Counted from the stretch's first letter, positions 50,001-61,204 are shown. The stretch: DNA of 64,000 bases from Scenedesmus sp. ARA3 (GCA_004335835.1 RWJK01000888.1:40122-104121), one strand, 5' to 3'. Notes: generated from the letters alone by a model not told the origin. Numbers and translations are program-made.

Positions 50001-51487
50001 AGCCTGGAGCTGCTGCCTGTCAGCACAGTGATGCGCAGCCCCGTGGTGACGCTGGAGCTGCACATGAAGGTGCGCAGCGTTGCTGCTGCTGCTCTCTCGC
50101 GCTGCTGCTGCAGAGCGCCAGCAGAGCTGTTCATGCCTGACAGCATCAGCTGAGACTAGGTAGCATGTCGCAGCTTGCTGGTGTCTAGGTGAGATGACGT
50201 CAAAATTCGCTGCGTGTTTCTGAAGCTCACACAAACTGCTGCATTGCTGTGTGCCGACTGGTCTTCTGCAGGTGGCTGACATCCAGGCAGTGCTGAGAGA
50301 CACCAGCCACAATGGCTACCCAGTTGTAAGAGACAGCTCCGCAGGCCAGATCTGCTTGGGCCTGGTCACGCGAGGGCACCTGCTGGCGCTGCTGCAGCAG
50401 CTGATAGATGGCTACAACAGCCACGGCGGCACCAGCCGGGGTGCAGCTAACGGCGTCAGCAGCGATGCAGCAGCAGCGCCGCATGATGGGGATGCCGGGG
50501 CGCAGGCGCAGCGGCGGCAGCAGCAGCACCAGCAGCCGCTGCTGGCGCGGCAGGTGTGTGGGGCTGCAGATGGCCTGCAGCAAGCGATTGTGTGTCACAC
50601 CTTCCCCTGCCCACTTCGCAACGGTCCTGGTCTGTGTTTAGCCGCATGCTGCATCCTGCCTTTCCGCCATGCATCATACATTTACTCAGCAGCCGTGCAG
50701 CTAGGTGCCTTGGCTTAAGCACATGACCCCTAACCTTCAACATTGCTGCTGCTGCTGCCTTGTCAACCTGCAGCTGTCCTGGTCTGAGCTGAACCGCAAG
50801 ATGATGGAGCCTGTGGAGGCCAGCAGGGCAGCACCCGAGCAGCAGATGGTGGCCATACAGAATGCAGCAGACTGGGAGATAGACCTGGCACCAGGGCTGC
50901 TGTCGCAGGTGGTGGACCTCTCGCCATACGTCAACAGCAGCGCCCTCAAGGTGCGGCAGCAGGGGCTGCGGTTTGGTTGAGTTTCACTGGCTGTCATGAG
51001 GCGCAGCGGCTGGAGTTGGTGCTTGCTCCGCTCTTTGTTGATTGGCCTCCAAGTCAGGCATCTTTCAGCATTGCAGGCAGGCCTATGGCTGCAGTTTTTT
51101 TGCTGCTATGAGCCTCTGCATCAGTTATGACTTACACTGCCTCTTGTGCTGCCTTTGCACCCCTTGTCACATTGTACTCGCTACGCCCCACAGGTGCAGG
51201 AGACGATGTCGCTGCAGCGCGCATACATCCTGTTCCGCAACATGGGCCTGCGGCACCTGGTGGTGGTGGACGAGCACAACCGCGTGCGCGGCATCGTGAC
51301 CCGCAAAGACCTGCTAGGGTTCAAGCTTGACGAGGCAGTGGGCAGGGCTTTGAGGAGGGTTGAGTCAGCGCAGCAGCTGGGGCAGGCCAACTGGCTGAGC
51401 AGCAGCCCGCCTGCTACGCCGCCGAATAGGTCTGCGTGGCGGCCGCAGGGTGCGGCGTTTGCCATGCCACTGCCTGCTGTGCGGTGA
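44047..51487 (+). CDS. CLC-6/7-type chloride channel/H+-exchanger, 17 exons
   Basis: Exons: 44047-44086, 44336-44478, 44872-45006, 45274-45357, 45638-45847, 46192-46509, 46708-46806, 47074-47346, 47524-47746, 47934-48084, 48593-48669, 49031-49105, 49423-49607, 49977-50069, 50272-50553, 50774-50950, 51194-51487; 952 residues, all in phase. CLC signatures are complete: SSGVPE (about residues 187-192, selectivity filter), GLPVGPEGPMIH with the gating Glu near 231, a GGLLFAFEEVASFW block with the acidic pair near 297-298 that carries protons in exchangers, GSAISSGLFVPMLM, and VTRLTIALAVIMVEIS. Two C-terminal CBS domains follow (about 672-770 and 850-910), the second with VVVDEHNRVRGIVTRKDLLG. The Glu pattern points to an intracellular Cl-/H+ exchanger of vacuole or endosome. 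CBS1 and CBS2 are separated by a Gln/Ala-rich linker. The exon 3/4 junction is the least certain. Confidence 0.93.
45007..45115 (+). repeat. CAG-based imperfect tandem repeat inside a CLC intron
   Basis: The intron after CLC exon 3 starts with about 100 bases of nearly pure CAGCAGGTG and CAGCAGGCA units. It is intronic because it interrupts the CLC frame between conserved blocks, yet it stays open in several frames. It is a low-complexity expansion that could easily be mis-annotated as coding. Confidence 0.75.
48951..49019 (+). repeat. 23-bp minisatellite, three units
   Basis: Three tandem copies of the unit GCTGCGGTGTGGCTGATGCA plus three more bases lie at 48951-48973, 48974-48996 and 48997-49019. 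They differ only by CAATG versus CATTG in the first unit. The array ends 11 bases before the acceptor of CLC exon 12, so it occupies the place of the polypyrimidine tract and branch site. Confidence 0.9.
49669..49719 (+). repeat. partial duplicate of the end of CLC exon 13 within the next intron
   Basis: CTGTACCACGCGCTGCTGGA and the bases that follow, through the donor-site region TTCCTGGTG, repeat those at 49566-49610. The intact exon reads GTCAAGTGCGCGCCC where this copy reads GTCAAGTGTGTGTGTGTCC. The copy includes the former splice donor, now followed by GTGCGTGTGG, so it retains a potential donor of its own. Confidence 0.9.
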
Positions 51488-52285
51488 GACGCCTTTGCCG
51501 CCGCATGGCGCGGTGATTGCCATGCCACTGAGGGTGGAAGCAGCGCTACACCTGGCGGGCAGCGTAACAGCAGGACAACAGCGTCAGCGCCCTGTCCATG
51601 CTGGTGATGCAGCAGCTGCTGCTCACCTCTGATGGTGGCGCAGCGCTGTTCTTGGAGGGGTAGCTAGAGGAATTACACGCAGGATTGGGAGTGCTTCTAG
51701 CAGTTTGTTTGGAGAGCATATCAGCTGTTCAAGGCAGGCGGTGTGATACGGATGAGTGCAGTTGGTGTGGCGTTGTCTGGTCTGATCTGCCGCACTTGAG
51801 TTGGCGGCTATGGCCCGTGCTGCGCAGCTCGGCAGAATGCAGGATTGTACTGCTGTTGCTGTTGGCTTCTGCATCGTTTTGGTTCTTTTGGGGGCTGTCA
51901 AGGGTTGACGCAAGCGTATTTGCGGACCGGAAGGGCGGCAGTTGTGTGCAGCAGTAGCTGCTGCTGCTGCTGCTGCTGCCTGCTTTGGGGACACTGACAG
52001 GATTGCAGCAGCACATGTGTATCATAGGCACTGTCCCTCGAGTGCGTTGTACATGTTTTGGGGGCGGACTGCCATTGTGATAAGTGGCACTGTTGGACAA
52101 CAATACGAGCAAAACGTGTCATGTTATATGGCAGTTTGACCAGGGTTCAACCGGGCAGTGGTGGGCCCATGCACAGTATAACCGCCTGGAAAGCAAAGGA
52201 CTAACCGCAATCGACGTCAAATTCAATCAAAGATCACGTTGCAACTGGTTTCAAGTCTGCAGCTGTCATTGCAAGCCAACATGAC
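51488..52285. other. intergenic between CLC and RAB28
   Basis: This holds the CLC 3' flank and the RAB28 promoter. A short CTG run lies at 51957-51978. No conserved frame was found. An ATG at 52281, five bases before the RAB28 start and out of frame, opens a short upstream frame overlapping the gene. Confidence 0.45.
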
Positions 52286-53883
52286 ATGCCTGGGAGTAGC
52301 AGCAGTGAAGATGACGACCGAGTAGAACACTTGCACTTTAAGCTCGTATTACTCGGCGATCAAGGCGTCGGCAAGACTGCCATAGCAAGGCGTTTGACCA
52401 GTGGAGAGTTCAACGCACAGTAAGCAGCTCGTAGAACTCTGGGAAGCACATTTAGTCCTGGTGCCCGACACACCTGATACCACCCTCACACGTATTAACA
52501 GATCGCTTACACCCACTGTGGGTGTCGAGTTCTACAAGGCAGAGCTGCTGCTGAGGGATGGCATACATGCAACATTGCAGGCAAGTTGTACTGCTGCGCG
52601 CTGCTCAGCTGGCTACCCAGCAGGGGCTCTTGCTTATCCTGTCTGTGAGAAACGCTGAAAACGTTACAAATCTGTCAACCTTGTAGGTGTGGGACGTTGG
52701 CAGCAGCGTCAGCAGCCTCAGCATGGCAGCAAACTACCTGCATGGCTGCCATGCAGTGCTGTGCGTGCACGACATCTTGCAGGAGCAGGTGAGCACGCCT
52801 CCCCAGCTATTGACCAGGGGCGAGGATTAGCAGGCGCCATGTGGTTGTGTTTGACAGTGCTGTGTTTGACAGTGCTGAACTACACCAGGGCCAAGGTAGT
52901 CGCAGCTGACATGCAGCAGCATTGACGCATTTGGACATTCAAATGGCTTGCCGCGTGCGATGCGCTGTCCTGCAGCCCTGACTTGCAGCGCTCACTGTTC
53001 ACAGTTTTGATGTCGTGTCTGCTGGCAACATGCTTGCGTGTGCCTGATTGTTGTCATGAAGACCATGCAGCTATCAGAGACCACCGCAACACCTATGGCT
53101 GTTTGCTGCCTGCAGACCTTCAGCCAGCTGTGCCAGTGGCAAGATGTGCTGCAGCAGATGTTCCAGAGCACAGGCCTGCCCTACATGGCGGTGATTGCTA
53201 ACAAGGCAGACACAGATGACCTGTCAGCAGCTGCGGCACAGCTACATGCAGCCACGAGCAGCATCTCCCATGCCTGCAGGTGAGAGCGTGCTGCTGCACC
53301 AACACCAGCAGCGTCTGGCACAATTTCTAAGCCGTCAGTACCTGCCTGATATTGCTTTTTCATCTTCGTCTGGGCATGCCGCATGCTGCAAGTTGTTATA
53401 AGCCATTTCCAGCATGTACCTTGCACAATGACCGCGTGTGCGCCCATCTCACCTTGCGCTGTGCTTTGCTGCACCCCTTGCAGCTGGGCCGTGTCTGCCA
53501 AGACCGGCAGGAAAATCAAGTCAACGTTCCTGTGCATAGCAGCTGACCTGGCAGGTGTGCCTCTGACTCAGCAGCAGCTGGACGCAGCAGCAGACGCTGG
53601 CAGCCCCACGGGCCGCCTGCAGCAGCTGAGGGTTGATATCCCGTCATCGCCAGGCCCTGTGTCACCCCCTGTGGGGAGTGCTGGCCTGCGCAGCCGCAAG
53701 CCTGGCAGCGGTGCTGATCCAAAGGCATGCAGCATCACGCCCAAGCAGCAGGCTATGCAGCGCACAGAGCAGCAGGATGCTGCTGCAGGTGCTGAGGAGG
53801 AAGCGCTCGAGGGCACAGCAGCAGGCCTGAGCATGGGCCCTTTGAAAACGTGCAGGTGCTGCTGCCATTGCGCATTAATGTAA
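52286..53883 (+). CDS. RAB28: RAB28 small GTPase with C-terminal extension and CaaX box
   Basis: Exons: 52286-52419, 52502-52580, 52687-52788, 53116-53279, 53484-53883; 292 residues. All phases agree. The P-loop GDQGVGKT is at residues 24-31, the switch I Thr is in TPTVGVEF, G4 is NKAD at 134-137 and G5 is SAK at 164-166. The G3 motif reads WDVGSS, where human RAB28 has WDIGGQ, so the catalytic Gln position is Ser. The block AADLAGVPLTQQQLDAA followed by RVDIPSSP matches the RAB28-specific tail region. It is followed by a disordered insertion of about 80 residues and a terminal CHCALM, a CaaX prenylation signal like that of RAB28, whereas classic Rabs end in double Cys. RAB28 is a BBSome/IFT-linked ciliary GTPase. 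The second intron uses a GC donor (CAG|GCAAGT). Confidence 0.93.
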
Positions 53884-54499
53884 CATAGTCGAAGGCTGCA
53901 TGTTTGCAAGTTGTTAGGTAGCGTGTGGTGCGGTTGCAGCGGCTTTTGGTTGAGGCGCTGGGCATCAGCATGTGCATGGACTGCAGGCAGGTGGGGTCTT
54001 GGACAGGCCAGTGTTCTGTCTGCTGCGTTGGCCTACTGCGTTTGGTATATACCAGACAAATATAACAAATATATTGTCATTTGTTTAGCTGCCTTTTGCG
54101 CATGTTTGCAATGCCTGCGGCGTGCGTTGTCCAGTACAGCCAGTAAGTACTGCCTGTGCTGTCCCTTGTCTACGTTTTGCTCTTGACGTCGGTGAACGTA
54201 CCATGAAACTACCTTTTGAGGGGCGCCTGCTTGCGGTCTGCATGATTACGAATGTTTGATCTCTCCAAAGGAGGTCCAAGGTCGCCGCGAAAATTCATCG
54301 CCGTGTTGCTGTTGTTCGCGATTGATGATCGTATTGCTGTATATGCGGGCATGACCATGTCGCCAAGTGTAGGCACGTGTTGGCGCCAAGGTTCGTCGAA
54401 TCCTTGCTGGCTGTGTCCTTGATCGACAACCTCATCGCAACGTCCCACGAAACTTTGGCGCAACATTCATCATTCGTGTTGTTCCTTGTACCTGCTGGG
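53884..54499. other. intergenic between RAB28 and the TFIIS-N gene
   Basis: A TGTAA lies immediately at the RAB28 stop. The right half is AT-richer and stays open in the frame of the next gene back to 54377, but without an ATG, so it is taken as promoter and leader. No other feature was seen. Confidence 0.4.
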
Positions 54500-55959
54500 A
54501 TGGAGTCCCCGTCGCCTTCAGCTCAGCAACCGCAGCTGTCAGACCAGCCTGACCAAGGCCCCGGACCTGCAGCTGCTGCAGCAGCAGTAATTCCAGACGA
54601 CCAAACTGGCATGCCGCCGGCTTTGGGAGACCCCTCGTCTGCAGCGGGTCCCAGCCCAGGCCTGAACCCTCTGGCCCAGCTGCAGCAGTTACAGCAGTTG
54701 CAACAGCTCCAGCAGCAGCAGCAGCAGCAGCAACCACAGCAGCAGGCGCTAATGGGCCAGGCACAGCAGCAGCAGTTCATGGGCCTGCAGCAGCAGATGC
54801 CGCAGCCCCCGCCGCTGTTTCAGCAGCCGGTGCGCTACAGCAAGTACTTCATGCAGCGTGTGACGACCAATGTTGCACATGTGTTGTTCTACGTGGTGGA
54901 CACCCAGGGCATGGCTAAGCTGGCTGTTGTGGTGAGTGCAGCCAACATGCAGCATGTCGGGTGTGAAGATGCATCATGTGAAGTGCTTACCCCATCCAGC
55001 TGCTGGTGTGTAGCATGTGCCTGGCATGGATTGTCATGCATGGCGGTTTTGCAACGGGGCATGGGCCCCTGCCAGGACTTGCGCTTCGGCGGTTTTGGAG
55101 CAAGCTGTGTGCCCCTGGCCTGAGTGACAAGCAGCATGGCGCTGTGTCTGTTCCATATCGTGCAATGCTTGCGCTGGACTCAGCGTTGGTGGCTGGCTTC
55201 ATTGGTTGACTCTGCATGCTGCCCTGCATTGGCATTTCACTATGTCAAGGCTGACACACCATCCAACGCTGCCAGCATCATGCATAGCTGGTGAACCCAG
55301 TTGTGCTCGTGCTGCAGTCATTGCTGTGTGTTCATGATAGAATTGTGCATCTGCGCCGCGTGTTGCTGCTGTCACCGTGCAGGGCACTGACGTGAAGCTG
55401 TCAGGCCACTTTGTGTACGCCAGCGTCTCCGACATGGCAGACGCGCCGCCGCTGCGCTGCACCAACAGGTGCGTCGTCGCCCTAGCAGCAGCAGCAGCAG
55501 CAGCAGCAGCGTCGCACATGCAATTCAGTGCTAGTGAGGGTGGCTGGCCATGCTGTAGCTTCGCAACATCCTTTGCCCTGCTGCTGCACCTGCGGAACCC
55601 CACGCCCCCTACTGGCCCCTGTTACGTTCCTGCCTCGCATGATTCGCGCTATACATGTTTTGTTACTACTGTTACAAACCAACCACTGCCAGGGGCAAGG
55701 TCATGGAGTGGCTGGCAGCGCTGGGTGCTGTGACCCCTGCTGATGAGCATGAGGTGCTGCTGCCTGAGCTGGCCCCCCACCACTGGCAGCAGCTGCACAG
55801 CGCTGACCCGATGTGGACCAAGCCGCAGCTGGACAGGTGGGGGCATGAGGCAGGGCAGGCCTGGGGCGCCGCTGCGGCCTATGGTGTACTGTCCTTGGAT
55901 GCCCCTCCTTTGAGGTTCCTTCTGTATGCGTGAGGTGGTGATTTCTGTGTGTGCTGCTC

Positions 55960-55992
<33 letters not shown>

Positions 55993-58751
55993 CTGCCTAC
56001 ATGCACGCTGCTGCTGCTGCTGCTGCTGCTTCCCCTGCTGCAGGCCATACACGGGTTACCGTGAGGAGGTGGGCACGCTGCCGGATGGCAGGCACTTCAA
56101 GGTGCGGCGGGGCAGCGGCAGCGACAGCAGCAGCATGAGCCAGCAGCTGCGCCACCTAGCGGCATCAGTGCATGGCGCAGCGTGCATTTGTCAGCCTGCA
56201 CTGGCGTGCCCAGCTGCGCCCTGTGCTGGAACAACTATCCTGCAGCTTGCCTGGCACCTGCTGTTGCTGTGTAGCACACTTGCTTGCACTTCACACCCAC
56301 ATGCGCATGCAACCTGCACCTACTGCAGAACTACTACCTGGTTGATGACAAGGGCTATGAGAAGCTGATGGTCATGGCTGAGGACTCAGCACGCCTGGAC
56401 AGGTGCGGCAGCAGCGGCCGTGTGTTTTCATACTGAGCAGCGGCGGCAGCAACAGAAACTGCTGGCACTCTGCAGTGCCCTTGAGGGCATGCTACAAGTG
56501 CCGATCAACCTGCTGCTGTGTCTGCAGCCGTCGTGGCACCAGGCACCTGTGCCAGCTGCCAGTAGCCTGGTGTGCAGTGCATGCCTGGGTGACTGTATGC
56601 ATGCACGTGTGGTGTGGTGGTGACAGAGGCTGACGTGCTGCTGCTGCTGCTATTGTTGCTGCTCAAGGCGTTACACCTACAAGGCTGCGGAGGATGTGGG
56701 CGGCTTCTGCTTCGAGAATGGCAAGGCGGTAAGTTTTGACACAGGCCAGCAGCTGGTGGTCTGGTGGGAGCCAGCAGACTGGCAATCTCTTGTCAGCTCA
56801 CACATTGTTTCATGACTAGTACGACATGTGGACAGGCAATGCAAGTCCGCTGCTCATGCAAACCTCACCCAAGCCTGCACTTTACAACATGCCCAAGCTT
56901 TCACATGCTCACCTTAAACACCCAGGCTGTTGTATGCTGCATTGCCTTTCTCTGCCAGGCCACCAATCACCTGTAATTCGCTGCCATACATGTCCCCTGT
57001 CACAACAGGTCACCGACTGGCTGGACTTTGTGCTGGGCAAGTCCGACCAGCCTCCCAGCTTCATGAGGCGCGAAGGGCCCCCTGAGCGCAAGCGCAAGAA
57101 GAAGCTTGGGGAGGGCAGCGGAGGGGGAGGGGGAGGTGGCGGCAGCAGCAGCAGGGGCACGCCGCCTGCCAGTTTGGCTGCTGGTGGGGGCAGCGCCAGG
57201 GCAGCGTTTGGTGGCGGAGGGCCACGGTCGGGGCCTTTTGGGCAGGTGCGAGGACTGACAGTGAGGGCTGAGGCAGGAACTTGTTTGGCAGTTGTTGATG
57301 AGGGCTTTGTGCGTGGTGCCGGGGGGCTGGGTTTGCCTGTAATCTACAGCAGCTATGTGACTTTGCTGACGCAGCTCATGGCCGATGGGCTCGTCAATAC
57401 GAGCAGCAGAGCATCAACACCTAGCTCCACTGTGCTGCTGTTGCTGCTGTGATTGGTTGCAGGGCCCTGGCCCCTTGGTGGCTCAGCTGATGGACAGCAG
57501 CCAGCCAGGCAGCAGTCAGCCAGGGCTGTGGGGCGGCCCGGGTGGCCTGCAGCAGGCTGATGAGCACCAGCTGCTGCAGCAGCAGCGGCTCATGCAGCAG
57601 CAGCAACAGCAGCAGCAACAGCCTTTCATACATTTGCAGCAGCAGCAGCAGCAGCAGCAATTAGGCTTGCAGGGCCGGCCGGGCAGCAGCTGGGGTCTGC
57701 AGGGAGGGTCTGCGGGTGCTGCAGATGCGGCTGGTGGCAGCTACGGCCTAGGGGCACAACCCTTTGGCAGCAGCATGCAGCAACAGCAGCTGTCTGGCAT
57801 GCGGGCTGGCAGTGGCGGCCAAGCAGCAGGAGGAGGGGGTGATGGTGGTGGATTGAGTTTGGAGGAGCCGCTGACGCCCCGCAGCATGCAGGATGCTGTG
57901 GCACAGGCGGGCATGGAGGTGGGTGCTGATGCTTCTCGGCTGTTTGGTTGTGGCGCAACGTCGGGCCGCAAATCATGACGTTGCTGCTTGTTGTTGTGCA
58001 TGCATGCATGCAGCTCAGCACGCTGTTGCATGTATTGCACGGATGTCACAGGCGCGGCCAGTCAGGTGTGATGCTACCCCCACCTCCATGCATGCGCCAG
58101 GCCTCGAAACGTGCTGCGCTAAAGCCACTTGTTCACGCTAACCGTGCATGCGCTGCTGCTGCTGCCGCCGCAGGTCCGTGCTGTGTTCAGCGCCGACCCT
58201 GACCTGCTTGACTGGGTGACAGCCATGCCTGACAACGCCACGGTGGAGCGTGTGCGCGCATGCGCAGAGCAGCTTGCGATGTGTGCTGCGAGTGCTGAGG
58301 GGGGCGCTGGCAGTGGGGCGCTGCTGCACGACGCCTACAGCATTCTGCAAATGCTGTGCCAGACGCCTGTCAGCCTCAGGTGGGTGATGGTCTGCAGCAG
58401 ATTTGGCTGGGGAGACTGTGGTTGGGTGTTGCTGAAGCAGCGCGTCATAACAGCCGGATACTCCTGGATGCAGAGTTCGAGATCCTGTTGCAGCTTAAGG
58501 CCAGCGCATCGACTGTGGTTGAAAAATAACAAACTGCTTACACTTGTGCTGCCGTGTGTGTTTCCTGCAGGCTGCTGGAGCTGACAGGCATCTGCAGGCC
58601 TGTGGCGGCGCTGTCGCTGCACAGCCAGCCGCAGCTGCGCGAGGTGGCCACGCGGCTCACGCAGCGCTGGCGGCGCGTGGCCACAGCAGCACACGACTGC
58701 GCCAGCGCTGCACTCAAGGCGCCCATGGCGGCGCCTAAGATGGCGGTGTGA
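54500..58751 (+). CDS. poly-Gln nuclear-type protein, duplicated module plus TFIIS N-terminal-like domain
   Basis: Ten exons: 54500-54931, 55383-55468, 55693-55836, 56044-56101, 56329-56402, 56668-56728, 57009-57245, 57463-57918, 58174-58379, 58571-58751; 644 residues, all in phase. Residues 1-109 are Pro/Gln-rich. Two copies of one module follow. The first, about residues 110-182, has HVLFYVVDTQGMAKLAVV, then HFVYASVSDM and NRGKVMEWLAAL. The second, about 223-295, has NYYLVDDKGYEKLMVM, then RYTYKAAEDVG and NGKAVTDWLDFVLG. A basic stretch (RKRKKK) that could be a nuclear localisation signal, a Gly-rich run and a long Gln-rich region follow. The C-terminus (about 517-644) resembles the TFIIS N-terminal/LW bundle: LLELTGICRPVAAL and REVATRLTQRWRRVA. 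Such domains bind elongation and Mediator factors. The exact function is unknown. Confidence 0.85.
55965..55992 (+). repeat. (GT)n microsatellite in an intron
   Basis: About 14 uninterrupted GT units lie in the intron before exon 4 of the TFIIS-N gene, followed by a short CTG run next to the acceptor. Confidence 0.95.
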
Positions 58752-59077
58752 TGTGAGGCTGTGGATGCAGCTGCATTTTGGACTGTTGGATGCTGCTTGT
58801 TGACTGTTGACCAACCAGTTCCATCAACTGTGTTTGATTGAGCCACTGCATAAACGGTTGGGCTGGCTGATGCACTGTGTGACATGCTCTTTGCTTGGAC
58901 ACCGGCTCAGAGATTGACCACGACTGTGTTTGACCGTTGGTGTGCTTTGACTACGCTGATTCTGTTGTGCTGCTTGCCGCATATGCAACAGCTGCATGTG
59001 TGCAGTTGCGCTAAAGACAACGAAATTGTTGGCTTGCACAGCTGGGTCGAGTGCTCAGCAAGCAGTGCTTGTTGCGA

Positions 59078-59125
59078 ATGGCAGCCGCAGCATATGGCAG
59101 CCGCAGCATATGGCAGCCGTAGCAT
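59078..59125 (+). repeat. 16-bp tandem repeat, three units
   Basis: Units are at 59078-59093, 59094-59109 and 59110-59125. The first two are identical and the third has GTAGCAT for GCAGCAT. Confidence 0.95.
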
Positions 59126-59604
59126 CCCCTGGAGGCCTCTTCAGCCAGCAGTTGCTTCCTGTCAGTTCGCTTGCACCAGTTGTATGCAGCTTGCTTTCGC
59201 TGTTGACTGTATTGATATTTATCCATCGCTTGACATGCGCCTGATCCGGCTCTCTTGGCCAAGTCTGATGGCCTTTGTCATGTTGAGTACACCACGCTTG
59301 TGTCTCACTTGTCAACGGTGCAGCTGCAAAAGCTACGCACAAGCACAAAGCTGTGTACAAGGTTGGGTACTAGTAAGGCTACATATTATAGGTGCCAGCG
59401 TGCAGAGCACGCACACTGTACAGTATAACATGCACTGACCATTGACAAGCTCATGTGTGCCCCTGATGTTGATTGCAGTGCTGGCGTAGCTGTCCTGGGC
59501 TGTGCCCTTGTGGTTGTGTGACGTGAAAATGCATGGTACTGCTGGCGGTTGTGTTGTTGTATGTGATTGCTGTTGTAATGAAAGTCATCCGGGGCGAGTA
59601 CAGG

Positions 59605-59644
59605 CTGTAAGGGCCAGGCCGCACCTGTAAGGGCCAGGCCGCAC
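59605..59644 (+). repeat. 20-bp exact tandem duplication
   Basis: CTGTAAGGGCCAGGCCGCAC occurs twice head to tail. Each copy holds a TGTAA element. Confidence 0.95.
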
Positions 59645-60515
59645 GTCACAGCATGTAGCAGGCGGAGCAGCACATCTGTACATCTGATATGCCAGCAGCC
59701 ATGGTAGCGAGGGGGCCTACCTCTAGATGTGATCTAAAGTAAAGTACGCATTATGTTGCATTGATGCTGTCGCGAGATGTAATGTCGTTCCTGCAACTCA
59801 GAATAATGTTCGGAGGTCGGCAGTAGCAGGGCTGTAGCAACGGCAGTGCTGCATTACTGCTGCGGCGAGTCAGTACATTGTCGCACAGGCCGTTTGTTTA
59901 TTACAAGCACATCTTGATAAACATTACAGTGTTTGGTAAGTCGGCGCTGTGAGTCGGGCCTATGAAAGCCTGAACCTGTAGTCGCCCCTTGTGTAAACCA
60001 ATACGTGTTGGTTGTTTGTTTTACTTGTTCTTAACGTAGCGGGCAACGAGTCGACTTTCTGTATAGCTTAACGCGGGAAGGGTGCGGCTGAGAAGTACTC
60101 CCGCCAAAACACAGTCGACTCTGCAAGGACACATATATAGTTCCTGAGACATGCAAACTGACGATGCTGGCTCAAGGACCAAACCAGCAGCGTGCTAAAG
60201 CGACTTTGAAAGGCTCTGCTGTCAGCAGCTGTGTTCTTTTGGTTTGCAATGCACCTAGGCAACCAGCAGCTGCATGCACAACTGCAAAATGGTTTCCACA
60301 AACAAGGTGTGCTTTATGTTGACTTTGCAGCGCTGTCTGCACACCTTGAAGGTGCTCTGATTGCTGAGGAATGGTGATGTGGCAGCCTGTTACTACAGGC
60401 ACTAGGCTGCGCCTGCTCAGCTGCCGTGCAAGTTGCAACATAAGGGCAGTGCTTTCACTCTGACCGTCACCAGTTGTACCAGTAACTCACTTGTACAGCT
60501 GGCGTTTTCATGAGA

Positions 60516-60537
60516 CCATAAACAAAAACCAAGAAAA
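60516..60537 (+). repeat. A-rich direct repeat, left of orphan gene
   Basis: CCATAAACAAAAACCAAGAA lies ten bases before the ATG at 60547 and resembles CATAAACAAAAAAACCAAAA at 61205-61224, just after the stop codon. The two are near-identical A-rich sequences bracketing the reading frame. Confidence 0.6.
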
Positions 60538-60546
60538 TCTTCCAAG

Positions 60547-61194
60547 ATGGCGCACTCTCGACTTTTTGACTTGGTGATGTGTGCCCTTGTGGCGTGCATT
60601 GTGTCCTGCTTTGCCGTGACCTGCGTGTCTGTGCTCTTTGTCATGTGTATGTTTGCTGCCTACACCATTGCAATTGCCTTGTACTTTGTGTGCTGCATGT
60701 GTGCCTTTGTTTACTGTGTGAAGTGTTTTTCAAGCTCGTTTTTCCGCCTGCTGCCCCATGCTGCTGTGGAGGAAGCTGCTGCTGTTGTTCCGGCTGTTGC
60801 TGCTCAGTACATGCCCCTCGAGGGCCCTCCTGCCCCTAAGGATGTGTTCCAGCTGTCTGCTGCTGAGCTGCAGGTGAATGCTGCTGACAACTCGGCTGCC
60901 CTTGCTACCCGCGCTGCAGCCAATGCCGGCCGCCCCCGCCTGACACCCGAGGAGCGCGCAGCACTGCTGGCCCGCAGCCGTGCTGACGCCTCTGCCCGTG
61001 TGTCCAGGCTGGGTGCGGCTGAGGCTGAGCCGGGTGCAACAGTCGAGCAGCGCATTGCAAAGGCACAGCGCTTTGCAGTTGAGCAGGCAGCACAGCGTGA
61101 GGCAGATGTGCATGAGCAGCAGATGATTGACATGTCATTTGAGGATGCATGGGCAGCCATCATTGCAGAGCACCCTGAGCTTGCGCCAAAGTAG
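60547..61194 (+). CDS. intronless orphan membrane protein, 215 residues
   Basis: A single uninterrupted frame starts with AAGATGGCG, a good initiation context, and ends at TAG. Residues 8-60 are strongly hydrophobic and Cys-rich, consistent with two membrane helices (FDLVMCALVACIVSCFAV and FAAYTIAIALYFVCCMC). The rest is Ala-rich and helical, with a charged region (LTPEERAALLARSRADASA, then VEQRIAKAQRFAVEQAAQRE) and an acidic tail ending HPELAPK. I do not recognise a family. It differs from its neighbours in having no intron, little CAG repeat and a different codon choice. It sits between A-rich direct repeats, the right one extending into AAATAAATAAATAAAAC. It could be a retroposed gene, part of a mobile element or a lineage-specific gene. 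That it is coding is likely from its length and amino-acid pattern. Confidence 0.7.
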   Translation: MAHSRLFDLVMCALVACIVSCFAVTCVSVLFVMCMFAAYTIAIALYFVCCMCAFVYCVKCFSSSFFRLLPHAAVEEAAAVVPAVAAQYMPLEGPPAPKDVFQLSAAELQVNAADNSAALATRAAANAGRPRLTPEERAALLARSRADASARVSRLGAAEAEPGATVEQRIAKAQRFAVEQAAQREADVHEQQMIDMSFEDAWAAIIAEHPELAPK

Positions 61195-61204
61195 AACAGA
61201 TGCA

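Larger units (their letters stand above)
58752..60546. other. long intergenic stretch with two small tandem repeats
   Basis: No conserved frame on either strand. Contents: three copies of the 16-bp unit ATGGCAGCCGCAGCAT at 59078-59125 (last copy with one change), and two exact copies of the 20-bp unit CTGTAAGGGCCAGGCCGCAC at 59605-59644. The sequence from about 59700 to 60150 is clearly AT-richer. A TATATAG-type element at about 60131-60139 could serve the orphan gene at 60547. Confidence 0.55.

Noticed and set aside
54377..54499. Extension of the TFIIS-N protein upstream of 54500
   Set aside because: The frame is open, but the only possible initiation codon is TTG; the first in-frame ATG is at 54500.
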